A DNA stretch of 64,000 nucleotides, taken from Nesterenkonia halotolerans (lineage in GTDB: Bacteria > Actinomycetota > Actinomycetes > Actinomycetales > Micrococcaceae). The stretch lies in contig NZ_JADBEE010000001.1 of assembly GCF_014874065.1 (NCBI RefSeq), positions 1,240,001-1,304,000 of the forward strand. The letters run 5' to 3'. Positions 49,388 through 57,679 of the stretch are shown here, one piece after another. Made by a program: the position numbers and the translations under genes. Position 1 is the first letter of the stretch. The number at the start of each line of letters is the position of its first letter. The notes under the pieces were generated by a model. The model was given only the letters and a program-made list of their open reading frames with translations, had not been told where the DNA came from and did no database searches.

Positions 49388-49651
49388 TCAGCACTCACCG
49401 GCGCAGATCAGGAGCAGCCTCTGGGAAGCGAACCGCCTGCCGAGTATGGGTTCCATGGTGGGCCTCACGCTCCGACTGGCGAGGACCGCACCACAAAGGG
49501 GTCCGCCCAGGGCGACGGTGCACTCGACCCGAAGCTGCATCTCGGCTAACACGGCTCCAACGCAGGGGTGCGCCAGCATCCCTGTCGCGGCGGCCTGGGC
49601 GAGCTGCTCGAACCGGCGGGCAGCAAGGGAGCCGCCAGCTAGTTGTTCCAC
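49388..49651 (-). CDS. Unrecognised 87-aa protein, short paralogue of the 41.0-kb gene
   Basis: The core FEQLAQAAATGMLAHP and MEPILGRRFASQRLLL match the 140-aa gene at 41048-41470; the 40-residue polar N-terminus of that protein is missing. GTG at 49651 has no good ribosome site, so it may be a shortened remnant or depend on the CBS gene 45 bp upstream. Both copies lie beside a two-CBS gene. Confidence 0.5.
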   Translation of the reverse strand: MEQLAGGSLAARRFEQLAQAAATGMLAHPCVGAVLAEMQLRVECTVALGGPLCGAVLASRSVRPTMEPILGRRFASQRLLLICAGEC

Positions 49652-49696
49652 GTTCGCCGAAAGACGTCGGGCGGGAGGCGAGAAGCCGATGCAGCA

Positions 49697-50113
49697 TCAT
49701 GTTTGCGCGATGATGCCGAGAAGTTCTTCGACCTGGATCGCGGGGCCCGCTCTGCCGATGTCGTCCCTGCTGAGGACTCCCACCAGGACTTTGCCCGAGA
49801 GCACGGGTAGGCGCGTGTGTTCTTGGAGTGCCATCGTTGCGAGGGCGCTCTCGATCGAATCCTCGAGCTGAACTGTAGCGACACCGTCGCGGATGAGGTC
49901 GCGAGCCTTGAAATTCTGGGCGTGGGAGTCCAGCGCACGGACGATGCGAAGAACCTCCCGAGCGGTGACCATACCAAGAAGACGTCCCGTCTCATCACAC
50001 AGGGGCAGGGACCCCACTCCGGATATCTTCATCCGCATCGCCGCCTCCGCTACCGTGGTGGTTTCTGTGAGCGCGGAGGCTCCCGGGGTCATGATGTCTC
50101 GTACTTTCGTCAT
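49697..50113 (-). CDS. Two-CBS-domain protein, copy 3
   Basis: A 138-aa Hrp1-like protein: MTPGASALTETTTVAEAAMR, LPLCDETGRLLGMVTAREVL, then DGVATVQLEDSIESALATMA and TRLPVLSGKVLVGVLSRDDI. Both CBS units look intact. The ribosome site AAGGG is separated from ATG by AA and ten C, giving an unusually long, homopolymeric spacer. It follows the P450 gene by 52 bp. Confidence 0.88.
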   Translation of the reverse strand: MTKVRDIMTPGASALTETTTVAEAAMRMKISGVGSLPLCDETGRLLGMVTAREVLRIVRALDSHAQNFKARDLIRDGVATVQLEDSIESALATMALQEHTRLPVLSGKVLVGVLSRDDIGRAGPAIQVEELLGIIAQT

Positions 50114-50123
50114 GGGGGGGGGG
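50114..50123. repeat. G10 tract between ribosome site and start of a CBS gene
   Basis: Ten G on the plus strand (C10 in the mRNA sense) directly abut the start codon at 50111-50113. Length change would alter ribosome-site spacing. Confidence 0.9.
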
Positions 50124-50165
50124 TTCCCTTCATCTGTGTGGGTAAGTGACTGGACGAGGCTCGAA

Positions 50166-51524
50166 TCAGCTCAGTCGGAACCGCAGGCTGAAGTTGTTCA
50201 GCAGTCCGGGGAGCTTCTCTGGATCCAATGAGTGGGAGTCCAGGTGCAGCGTCGCCTGGCTCAGCAGCTCTGCCATTATCTTGGAGGCGAGCAGGAGCAC
50301 CAGGTGGCGCCCGGGGCATAGGCCGGGCCCCGCGCTGAAGGGCACCAGCGGCCAGTCTTGGCGTGTGCGCGGCCGTTCCCACAGTTCCGGGGCGAATCGG
50401 TGGGCGAAGTCCAGGTGCCGGTCGTCGCGATGGAAGAAGGGTGTGAACACCAGCACGGAGGTCCCTGCTGGCATCACACCATGGGTGAATCGCACGTCTG
50501 TAGTGGTCTCGCGCAGGATCATGGGCGTGGTGGGCCAGAGTCGCAGTGATTCCAACACCGTGGAACGAAGCAACGGCGTCGCCGGAGTGGGCTTCTCACC
50601 CTCTTCCGTCTGCCCGACCTTACGGGACTCGCGCGTGGCGGCACGAAGACTGTCAGGGTGGGCGGCGAGCAGTGCCAGGGCTCGGAACGTCGCCATCCCC
50701 GCGGGATCGAAGGCGAAGAGCCATTGCGGGATCTGCTGGGCTGGCTGCGCCTCGGAACCTTGTGGCTGTTGTGTCATGAAGGCCGCAAGGCTGCCCGGCT
50801 CCGCCCGGTCCAGCGCGTTTTGAATCTCGTCAAGCAACGCCGATCGGCCACGCGTGGCCACAGGTTTGAAGAAGGCCCAGTTGCCGTCGCGTCGAAGGCT
50901 TTCCATGAGGTCCGTGAGCGGGGTGTCGGTCCGCGCAGAGTCGCCGAGCACCACTCGCCGCACGATCCTGAACCAGGCGTCGTAGAAGCTCTTGTATTCG
51001 AGCGCGCCACCGGCTGCCTGCACCTGCTCGAGCAAGAGCTCCGTCTCTTGCTCGACGACCGGCATGAACGATGCTGCCATGTGGTGGACGGGGTGGTCGT
51101 GGTCGAGGGTCTTTTCGTTGAGTCGGCGTCGTTGGGCTCGTTCTGTGCCGTCGGAGATCAGTGCCGTCTTGGGCTCGAAGTGCTTCAGCGCGTGTCGTTT
51201 CAACGTCTCTTCTGCGGCGAAAGGCTCAGGAGATCCCTCCAGGACCCGGTGGACATCCCCCGGGTCCAGGATCAGTGCCACGGGCCGGCCGGGGATGTTC
51301 AGCATGAGCGGTCCACGCCCGTATTTATCCGACAACGTCTGCATCCGCGACACCGCCCTGCCATCCAGATCGAGCCGCTCGGAGGCCGCCACCATCGTGG
51401 GCCGTCTGATGATGGGACCTTTGGCGACCATTGGGCCGATGACGTCGCGCAGCACCTGCACCGTCTCCAGCGGCCCAGCGCTGGGCAACGGGTTATGGAC
51501 GGAGGAGATCGATGTGTCGTTCAC
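50166..51524 (-). CDS. Cytochrome P450
   Basis: A 452-aa haem monooxygenase. The K-helix ExxR is in LESLRLWPTTPMILRETTTD and the haem-Cys loop is PFSAGPGLCPGRHLVL. The usual Arg/His two residues before Cys is Gly here, and the I-helix segment WLFAFDPAGMATFRALALLA lacks the normal AGxDT, so it belongs to a divergent family. No membrane anchor or reductase is visible; redox partners must be elsewhere. GTG at 51524 follows AGAAGG. It lies between the CBS copy 3 and catalase genes on the same strand. Confidence 0.87.
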   Translation of the reverse strand: MNDTSISSVHNPLPSAGPLETVQVLRDVIGPMVAKGPIIRRPTMVAASERLDLDGRAVSRMQTLSDKYGRGPLMLNIPGRPVALILDPGDVHRVLEGSPEPFAAEETLKRHALKHFEPKTALISDGTERAQRRRLNEKTLDHDHPVHHMAASFMPVVEQETELLLEQVQAAGGALEYKSFYDAWFRIVRRVVLGDSARTDTPLTDLMESLRRDGNWAFFKPVATRGRSALLDEIQNALDRAEPGSLAAFMTQQPQGSEAQPAQQIPQWLFAFDPAGMATFRALALLAAHPDSLRAATRESRKVGQTEEGEKPTPATPLLRSTVLESLRLWPTTPMILRETTTDVRFTHGVMPAGTSVLVFTPFFHRDDRHLDFAHRFAPELWERPRTRQDWPLVPFSAGPGLCPGRHLVLLLASKIMAELLSQATLHLDSHSLDPEKLPGLLNNFSLRFRLS

Positions 51525-51690
51525 GGCGCACCTTCTGCTGGTTGTTTTCTAGATAGCTACCGCACGGAGAGGGCACCCGGGAGCGGAGGGGGACAACGCG
51601 GGGCAGACCGGCCGCCCCGTGCCCCGGGCTCACGGAGATACGAACAGTCTCCGGGAACTCGGGGCACTCTCTACGAGACGGCGCCGTTGA

Positions 51691-52572
51691 TCACTCTTTG
51701 TTGAGCTTGTCCTGCACTGCCCCGGCGGTCTTCTCCACGGTGTTCGGCACCTCAGTGGTGCCATAAAACCTCGCATCAGGATGGGTCGGAGGGGGCATCG
51801 GCACACCTTCCATCGGGGTCTCGATGTAGGTGAACTCGCCCAGCCCGTCAGGGCTGGGACCTGAGGCCCAGGATCCCTCGGCCATGGACTTGCCGTCGGA
51901 GAAGTTGATCGCCTGGTAGGAGAACTCCCGGTGCTCCTGCTTGATCGGGAAGTTGCTCGGCACCGGCATCTCCTCGACACCGGATTCCTGCAGCTCCCGC
52001 GCGGCGGCCAGCCACTGATTCTGATGGTGGGTGTCCCGGGCCAGCAGGAAGGAGAGCAGATCACGCACGCCAGGGTCATCGGTCTGGTGATACAGCCGCG
52101 CCACCTGGGTCCGTCCCTGCATCTCTGCATTGATGTTCGAGGTAAAGTCCGCCAACAGGTTCCCGCTGGCGGTCACGTACCCCGCGTTCCACGGGTTGCC
52201 GTTGCTGTCCACCGGACGGGCTCCGGCCCCAGCCACGATGGCGTCCTGGACATCCATGCCCCCGACGACGGCCGCCACGGTCGGATCATCCTGGACCGCT
52301 TCGTCGGTGATGCCGTGGGGTGCTTTCTCCAGAAGCTGGGCGACCATGGTCGCGAGCATCTCCACGTGGCCGAACTCCTCAGCCGCCGTGGAGAACAGCA
52401 GGTCTCGGTATTTGCCGGGGATATGTGAGTTCCAGGCCTGGAAGCTGTACTGCATGGCCACGGTGATCTCACCGTACTGGCCACCGATGACCTCCTGGAG
52501 CTTGCGCGCGTAGACCGCGTCAGGCTTCTCAGGTGTGGCTCGGTATTGAAGGGCTTGCTTGTGGTAAAACAT
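51691..52572 (-). CDS. Manganese (non-haem) catalase
   Basis: A 293-aa dimanganese catalase. The metal ligands lie in GGQYGEITVAMQYSFQ and STAAEEFGHVEMLATMV, and the second pair near TSNINAEMQGRTQVARLYHQ and LLARDTHHQNQWLAA. It breaks down hydrogen peroxide in the cytosol. ATG follows AGGAGG at 9 nt. It is transcribed with the P450 and possibly the upstream membrane gene. The C-terminal tail is Pro/Thr-rich. Confidence 0.93.
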   Translation of the reverse strand: MFYHKQALQYRATPEKPDAVYARKLQEVIGGQYGEITVAMQYSFQAWNSHIPGKYRDLLFSTAAEEFGHVEMLATMVAQLLEKAPHGITDEAVQDDPTVAAVVGGMDVQDAIVAGAGARPVDSNGNPWNAGYVTASGNLLADFTSNINAEMQGRTQVARLYHQTDDPGVRDLLSFLLARDTHHQNQWLAAARELQESGVEEMPVPSNFPIKQEHREFSYQAINFSDGKSMAEGSWASGPSPDGLGEFTYIETPMEGVPMPPPTHPDARFYGTTEVPNTVEKTAGAVQDKLNKE

Positions 52573-52706
52573 GTGGCCTCCTAGTTGGCGAAGTAGGTAG
52601 CGGTGATCGTGGAACGAGGCTCAGCTCGAGGATTCGTTGCTGCGTCTGATACGGGGCGGGCACTGTCACACCAGGTGTGGTTGCCCCGTGTTTTGAGGTG
52701 CGGTTC

Positions 52707-53372
52707 TCAGGTGCGATCACCTCCTTTGGAGGATCTCCCCGAAGGCTTGTCCGGCGCGTTTCTCTCTGGGGGGCGCAGTATCGTTCTAGGCACTTGGTGG
52801 CCGTCGACACGCTCGCTGAGTTCGGCGCTGGGGGTGTGGTCCAGTTCTTCATCGTGGCGACGTTGGCGTTCGCGCTGTCCGTGGGTGAGCTGGCGCACGT
52901 TGGTGCTGGAGTCAAACGTGGACCCGATCGCACCGGCGATGACCCCCATGGCGGCGCTGAGCCACGCAATGTCGAGGTAGTTGGTGAAGGAGACCTCGGC
53001 GTCGAGGGTTTCACCCAGGAATCCTGGTTCGATCACGACCATCGCTCCGGACAGGATCAACGCCACCAGCACCAGGTAGAGCATTGCGACACAGATCAAC
53101 AGGGTCAGAACGGTGGAGCCGTTGTAGAGGGCGACGACTCGTCGGAGGCGTTGATGACGGGGCTTATCCCACAGCCCGTTCATCACGATCAACCAGACCA
53201 CCATGCTGACGATGGCGGTCCCTGCGATCATCAGCAGTCGACTGAGGCTCAGGGCGTGAGACATTTCCCAGACGGAGCCATAAAAGATGCCGAAGGCACC
53301 GGTGGCAGAGGCTGCGGCCAGCGCGCGGGAGAGCTTCGGAGCGGTTCGCCACGGATTGTTCGCCACGGTCAT
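52707..53372 (-). CDS. Unrecognised four-helix membrane protein
   Basis: A 221-aa protein. Helices: RALAAASATGAFGIFYGSVW, LLMIAGTAIVSMVVWLIVMN, VLTLLICVAMLYLVLVALIL, YLDIAWLSAAMGVIAGAIGS. The last 60 residues are basic and polar (GQRERQRRHDEE). It resembles small membrane proteins of actinobacteria with no assigned role. ATG at 53372 or GTG at 53381 may start it. It lies 134 bp upstream of the catalase gene. Confidence 0.65.
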   Translation of the reverse strand: MTVANNPWRTAPKLSRALAAASATGAFGIFYGSVWEMSHALSLSRLLMIAGTAIVSMVVWLIVMNGLWDKPRHQRLRRVVALYNGSTVLTLLICVAMLYLVLVALILSGAMVVIEPGFLGETLDAEVSFTNYLDIAWLSAAMGVIAGAIGSTFDSSTNVRQLTHGQRERQRRHDEELDHTPSAELSERVDGHQVPRTILRPPERNAPDKPSGRSSKGGDRT

Positions 53373-53527
53373 TCCCACCACTGTCCGGGGGGGCTCCTGT
53401 CCAGGGCCGCGCGAAGAGTCGGAAGCTCTTGCCTTCAGCGGCTCTCCGGCGGGAAGGGAGTCACCCTTCCCGCCGAACCAGCTCGATCCGCGGATAATGC
53501 CGCTGGATCCGATGAACGGGCATGGGG

Positions 53528-53785
53528 TCAGCTGTTCCGGCCGCCTTTGGCCTTGTCCTCAGTGGACTGGGCCTCGGCGCCCTTCTGACCAGCCTGGCTC
53601 GGGTCCGCCGAGTTGGAGTCCCCGAAACTGCCGGAGCTCTGCTGACCGCCCTGCTGACCCACCTGGCTGGGGTCGGCAGCGTTCTTTTCACCGAAGCTGC
53701 CCGTGCTCTGCTGGCCGCCCTTGCTGGCCTGGTCTTCGGTGTCGTTGCGGTTGCCGAACTGTCCTGGGTTGTTCTGATCAGCCAT
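53528..53785 (-). CDS. KGG-type hydrophilic stress protein with internal repeats
   Basis: An 85-aa, fully hydrophilic protein rich in Gly, Gln, Ser, Asn and Asp. Two imperfect repeats are seen: STGSFGEKNAADPSQVGQQG and SSGSFGDSNSADPSQAGQKG, with a shorter first unit ASKGGQQ. It resembles GsiB/YciG-like stress and desiccation proteins, which are intrinsically disordered. ATG at 53785 follows AAGGAG; the upstream frame to 53917 has no similarity. Protection of macromolecules under stress is inferred. Confidence 0.7.
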   Translation of the reverse strand: MADQNNPGQFGNRNDTEDQASKGGQQSTGSFGEKNAADPSQVGQQGGQQSSGSFGDSNSADPSQAGQKGAEAQSTEDKAKGGRNS

Positions 53786-54040
53786 GACAATCTCCTTACT
53801 CTTTGTTCTCAGTCTCAGTTGAGACCTGAGGTGAGGCGCAGCGCCTCCGTTCTTCGTGCCACACCGGTCACAGCACATCTTGCTGCCCGTTATGACACCC
53901 AGTCCCAGAATCGTCACCGCGGTCTGAGACTTGGCTTATGCGGCCTGCACACCTGTCGTGCCAGGCCTCAAGACGAAGCAACTCCCACTAGCGGGCACGA
54001 TCTGCCTGCCCGGGTGATGCGTCGCGTGTTGGGGGGGGGG

Positions 54041-54241
54041 CTATTGGGCGCAGTGCTCGCAACAGAAGATCTGCCCGTTGCGGCGTGTTCCGTGCCCGAT
54101 GATGCGGCATCCACAGTGGGCACAGCTCGGAGCCATCTTGTGGATCGCGCATTCAAAACTGTCGAACGTATAAGTCGTCTGGTCCTGAGTGATGGTCATC
54201 GCGGCGTCGTACTCATTTCCACACGTATCGCATACAGCCAT
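54041..54241 (-). CDS. Small Cys-rich zinc-ribbon protein, prokaryotic-metallothionein-like
   Basis: A 66-aa protein with MAVCDTCGNEYD, SFECAIHKMAPSCAHCGCR and GQIFCCEHCAQ: eight Cys and several His arranged as two zinc knuckles. Small actinobacterial proteins of this pattern are annotated as metallothionein-like. ATG has GAGGAGG upstream. The TAG stop is immediately followed by a ten-base C tract in the mRNA sense (plus-strand G10, 54031-54040). A zinc store or a nucleic-acid-binding role are both possible. Confidence 0.7.
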   Translation of the reverse strand: MAVCDTCGNEYDAAMTITQDQTTYTFDSFECAIHKMAPSCAHCGCRIIGHGTRRNGQIFCCEHCAQ

Positions 54242-54324
54242 GCTGTCCTCCTCGGTGGTGGCTTCAGACTCGTTCGACGCCCCGTGCTACTCCGGAGGGC
54301 GCCGACGACGGGTGCGTGCGTTGT

Positions 54325-54789
54325 TCATCGGATGCTCCGGGCGTGACGTGATTCGCGTCGAAGGAAGGACAACGCAATCATCGTGACTCCCAGGCCCAAG
54401 TGCAGCCAGTCATCAGCGGTGTTGAGCGGCACAAAGTTGGCCACCGAATCGGTGTCGATGATCAGCCCGTAGAGCCACAGCCCGAGGTAAACCACACCTC
54501 CCCAGAGGAGGAAATGCCGTGCTGAAGTCGCTGAGCGGGCCAGCGCTACACCGACGAGTCCATAGAGCACGTGCACGATATTGTGCAGAGCTGAGACCTG
54601 AAAGATCCCGAACAGCATCGCTTCGGAGTGATGTCCGGCGAACTGCAACGTGTCGTAGCCGGTGGTGATGCCAGGAATGAACCCGGCCGCTCCGACCAGA
54701 AGGAACACCGCCGCGTAGCTCAGCGTGACCCACTGGGCCGGGGACCGCACGGTTTCTTTCTTCTCTGCAGAGGCAATTGGAGTCGTCAT
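54325..54789 (-). CDS. DUF4383-type four-helix membrane protein, copy 3
   Basis: A 154-aa protein: VTLSYAAVFLLVGAAGFIPG, ALHNIVHVLYGLVGVALA, HFLLWGGVVYLGLWLYGLII, WLHLGLGVTMIALSFLRR. It is nearer to the typical DUF4383 family than copies 1 and 2, whose MRFIF motif it lacks. CBS copy 4 is directly upstream in the same direction (82-bp gap). Confidence 0.8.
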   Translation of the reverse strand: MTTPIASAEKKETVRSPAQWVTLSYAAVFLLVGAAGFIPGITTGYDTLQFAGHHSEAMLFGIFQVSALHNIVHVLYGLVGVALARSATSARHFLLWGGVVYLGLWLYGLIIDTDSVANFVPLNTADDWLHLGLGVTMIALSFLRRESRHARSIR

Positions 54790-54871
54790 CGTTCTCCCTT
54801 CTCGTCGCGGACTTCACCGGCGGCGTGTTCGCCGACGAAAGCTCCGGCGGTTCTCTTTGTGAACTCGACGC

Positions 54872-55288
54872 TTACTCGTAGGAGATGAGTTCTACGAGTT
54901 CCCCGGCGCGGTCCTCGGGCATGGACCGGGCGATATCGGCCTGAGTCAACATGCCCACCAGGTCGTGACCGTCAATGACCGGAAGTCGGCGCACCTGATG
55001 CTCGGTCATCGTGGCGATCGCGCCTTCGATCGTGTCATCGGCGCCAATCGTGACCGGTTTGCCGCCACCGAGCTCGCGCGCTTTGACCTGGTTGGGGTCG
55101 GTGCCGGCTGCGACACATTCGCGGACGATGTCGCGGTCGGTAACCATGCCTTGGAGTCGGTCGTTCTCGCCGCAGATCGGAAGCGCCCCGACACCGAGAT
55201 CTCGCATCATGCGGGCGGCCTCTTCCAGGCTCTGATGTTCTCCGATGCACTCGGCTCCGCCGGTCATGATTTCGCGTGCTTTGGTCAT
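54872..55288 (-). CDS. Two-CBS-domain protein, Hrp1-like, copy 4
   Basis: A 138-aa protein with MTGGAECIGEHQSLEEAARM, ALPICGENDRLQGMVTDRDI, then GGKPVTIGADDTIEGAIATM and RRLPVIDGHDLVGMLTQADI. It is the closest here to Mycobacterium Hrp1, a dormancy-regulon protein. ATG has GAAGGAG at 8 nt. It precedes DUF4383 copy 3. Confidence 0.9.
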   Translation of the reverse strand: MTKAREIMTGGAECIGEHQSLEEAARMMRDLGVGALPICGENDRLQGMVTDRDIVRECVAAGTDPNQVKARELGGGKPVTIGADDTIEGAIATMTEHQVRRLPVIDGHDLVGMLTQADIARSMPEDRAGELVELISYE

Positions 55289-55341
55289 CTCCCCACTCCT
55301 TCTTTGTCGGTTGTTGGTTCTTTCTGGGAGTTAGTAAGGCA

Positions 55342-55818
55342 TCAGGGACGGCCCCCCGCGGCAGCAGGTACCGGGCTCTGCTGCCGGTGGGGCACCGCGC
55401 GGGCCCGGGCAGCGAGTTCTTCGACCACGGAATCATCGTGCTGGGCGCACCATTGGAAAACCTCCGTCGGGTGCAGCAGTCCCAATGGGTCGTCCTGATC
55501 AAAGATCACCACCGGTCGTACCCCGTGTTCCCGGTAGTACTGAGCACAGGCTCCGGGGGAGTCCTCCGGGCCCAGCGTCTCGGGCATCTGGACCACCGCC
55601 TGTGCGCAACGTCGATGCCACCAGTCCTGTGGGTGGGCTGCGGTGAAGGCGTCGATGTTTTCGCTGGTCAGCACCCCGATCGGCCGGTCATGTAAATCTC
55701 GGATGATGACTAGTTCGCTCTGGTTTCGAGCCAAAGCCTGCTGTGCGGCCCCGACGGATTGGGTCTCACACACGGAACATCCCATGGGTCGGAGAAGGTC
55801 ACCGATTCGTGTAGGCAT
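55342..55818 (-). CDS. Degenerate CBS-like protein, copy 3
   Basis: A 158-aa protein: MPTRIGDLLRPMGCSVCETQ, ELVIIRDLHDRPIGVLTSEN, HPQDWWHRRCAQAV and IFDQDDPLGLLHPTEVFQWC. It aligns with 42451 and 43059 (family signature GxL[YH]P near the end). ATG at 55818 has GGAGG 7 nt upstream; the frame runs on to 55866. An Ala/Pro/Gln-rich tail ends the protein. Confidence 0.6.
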   Translation of the reverse strand: MPTRIGDLLRPMGCSVCETQSVGAAQQALARNQSELVIIRDLHDRPIGVLTSENIDAFTAAHPQDWWHRRCAQAVVQMPETLGPEDSPGACAQYYREHGVRPVVIFDQDDPLGLLHPTEVFQWCAQHDDSVVEELAARARAVPHRQQSPVPAAAGGRP

Positions 55819-55998
55819 CTTTACCTCCAAAAGTGGATCCAGCTTGGATCGGGTCGTTCGGGTCATTCGGGTTCACTGTCGACCGGGTGGACGCTGGGTC
55901 ACCGGCCGCGGTGGGAGAAACACTTGGTTTCACATCGTGCTGGGGCCCTGCTCCCGGACGGGGTACAGATGGCTGGTTGATGTGTTGCGAAGACACCG

Positions 55999-56415
55999 TC
56001 ACTGGCGTGGCTGGGGCGGTGCGGGGAAGTCCAGATCTGGTTGCTCCGCACACCAGAGGAACACTGGCTCGGGGTAGAGAATCCCCACCGGCTTCCAGCC
56101 GTTGAGGACCGGCAACGGCTGAACCTTCTCGGTGCGGTATAGCCACAGCACGCCTTCGACCGGCTGCTGCGCTCGGAGAAATCCGGTCCCTGCGGGGCAG
56201 GCTGCCGCGCACAGAATCTGGTGCCATCCTTCGGGGTTCTGGGCTGCGTGGGCGGCGAGGTCCCGTGCTGCCAGCAGTCCTTTGGTGTGTCCCGAGGGGT
56301 CACGTACCAGGACGGCCGCATCTGAGTCTCGAAGCAGGTTCGCGGCGTCACCGAGCGGTTGCGTGGAGACGATGGTGTGCTCCACCGGGGACATAAGTTC
56401 AGCCACGCAGTTCAT
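55999..56415 (-). CDS. Degenerate CBS-like protein, copy 4
   Basis: A 138-aa protein: MNCVAELMSPVEHTIVSTQP, AVLVRDPSGHTKGLLAARDL, NPEGWHQILCAAAC and VLNGWKPVGILYPEPVFLWC. It shares the YPE ending with the plus-strand copies and FLWC/FQWC with copy 3. Its ATG overlaps the STAS gene stop (ATGA), so both are translated as one unit under leader element d. Confidence 0.6.
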   Translation of the reverse strand: MNCVAELMSPVEHTIVSTQPLGDAANLLRDSDAAVLVRDPSGHTKGLLAARDLAAHAAQNPEGWHQILCAAACPAGTGFLRAQQPVEGVLWLYRTEKVQPLPVLNGWKPVGILYPEPVFLWCAEQPDLDFPAPPQPRQ

Positions 56416-56714
56416 GAGCTCACCGCCTGGCAGTCACAGGGCAGGGCGGGCAGGGATGTGGTGATCTTCGGCAGGCCCTTTTTGGAGCGGAGCTGGTCGA
56501 TGTAGAGCTCGAGTGCGGCCATGCCGACCGGATCGAGATGGTCCAGACCCTGGAGATCGATGACCAGGTCGGGGCAAGAGAGAAAGGCGGCACCGCGGTC
56601 CAGTATCTCGGTGACCGACGGAACCGTGTTCAGCGTCAGGCATCCCAGCACCTGGAGGCGTATGGGGCCAGCGAGGCCAGCGGCGTCGATGATGACGCGA
56701 GAAGAATGCTGCAT
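56412..56714 (-). CDS. STAS-domain protein, anti-anti-sigma-factor-like
   Basis: A 100-aa protein: MQHSSRVIIDAAGL, CPDLVIDLQGLDHLDPVGMA, ALELYIDQLRSKKG. The VIDLQGLDHLDPVGM loop is the STAS phosphorylation loop, but the usual Ser (DSSG) is replaced by DPVG, so phospho-control by an anti-sigma kinase is doubtful. ATG at 56714 has AAGGA 7 nt upstream, in the hairpin of leader element d. Its first three codons, ATG-CAG-CAT, are those of leader ORF a. Confidence 0.65.
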   Translation of the reverse strand: MQHSSRVIIDAAGLAGPIRLQVLGCLTLNTVPSVTEILDRGAAFLSCPDLVIDLQGLDHLDPVGMAALELYIDQLRSKKGLPKITTSLPALPCDCQAVSS

Positions 56715-56795
56715 GACACAGTCCTTGAAAAGAGATTCAAGTGCCCGTGGCCTGAGCAACAATTTTCAAGCTACTGGGTGGACCCGCGTCTTGTA
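56715..56795 (-). promoter_or_regulatory. Conserved 5' leader element, copy d (minus strand)
   Basis: On the minus strand: CAGTAGCTTG (56767-56776), GCTCAGGC (56750-56757), CTTGA (56737-56741) and TCAAG (56724-56728), then the STAS start at 56714. CCTTTAC lies 18 bp before the GTAG box, as in copy c (17 bp). The hairpin would cover the ribosome site AAGGA. Confidence 0.55.
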
Positions 56796-56947
56796 AAGGG
56801 CCCCGATCCCCCTGCTCCTCGTTACTTTTTTTACCCGTGTCATCCGTGGTGCGCGGTGGTCAGATGTAGTCAGTTCTCGGGGCTCTCCCGTAGTGTCGGG
56901 AACACACTGTCACCGGCTTGGCGCCCCACGAAAGGACGGATTTTCCC

Positions 56948-57679
56948 TTGGCTGACCCCTATGAGGTGCGCGATCTTTCCGCCGAACTTCACCAGGTCCT
57001 ACTGGAAGACTGTGACCTCGCCGAGGTGTTGGATTCGATCACCAAGCTCGCCGTCGACCGTCTCTCGGTCAACCGCCGAGTGCTCTGCGGCATCGTGCTC
57101 AAGCGCAACCGAAGGAACATCGTGGTGGCCAGTAGCTCCTCCGAGGCTGAGCAGCTTGACGAGGTCCAAGCTGGCTTCGATGAAGGGCCCTGCTTAGAGG
57201 CCCAGCGCACGAACACCCTGATCAGGGTGCCCGACGTGCGCTATGAGACCCGGTGGCCCCGCTACATGTGCGAGGTCCGCGACCATGGGCTGCGCAGCGT
57301 CCTGGCGGTACCGCTGGGCCTCGATGAGACGGCCAGTGCTGCCATCAACTTCTATTCCGTAGAACCTGGGGCCTTTAATGACGAGGACGGTGAATCCGCA
57401 CAGCGGTATGCCGAGGTCGCCTCCGCTGTGGTCGGGATCGCGCTGCGCACCGCTGGGCACGCAGAATCTGCTGAAGACCGACGGATCTCCATGGAGTCAC
57501 GTACTGCGATTGACCTCGCGGCGGGGATCATCATGGGTCAGAACAGGTGCAGCCAGGAGGAGGCGATCACGATCTTGAAGAGCGCGTCGAACCACCGCAA
57601 CATCAAGCTGCGCACATTCGCCGAACAGATCATCGCCACGGTGGGGCACGGCCCGGCATCTACAAATTTCGAGTCCTAG
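56948..57679 (+). CDS. GAF-ANTAR RNA-binding antiterminator-like regulator
   Basis: A 243-aa protein. The GAF domain is in residues about 20-165 (VDRLSVNRRVLCGIVLKRN, DEGPCLEAQRTNTLIRVPDV, LRSVLAVPLGLDETASAAIN) and the ANTAR domain in about 180-235 (SRTAIDLAAGIIMGQNRCSQ, EEAITILKSAS, RTFAEQIIAT). ANTAR binds paired hexaloop hairpins in RNA to prevent termination. TTG at 56948 has AAAGGA about 12 nt upstream; TTG at 56918 is also in frame. It diverges from the STAS gene. Confidence 0.87.
   Translation: MADPYEVRDLSAELHQVLLEDCDLAEVLDSITKLAVDRLSVNRRVLCGIVLKRNRRNIVVASSSSEAEQLDEVQAGFDEGPCLEAQRTNTLIRVPDVRYETRWPRYMCEVRDHGLRSVLAVPLGLDETASAAINFYSVEPGAFNDEDGESAQRYAEVASAVVGIALRTAGHAESAEDRRISMESRTAIDLAAGIIMGQNRCSQEEAITILKSASNHRNIKLRTFAEQIIATVGHGPASTNFES

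Noticed and set aside
54031..54040. G10 tract near the zinc-ribbon gene
   Set aside because: It follows that gene's stop codon, so slippage would not alter the protein or an obvious control site.
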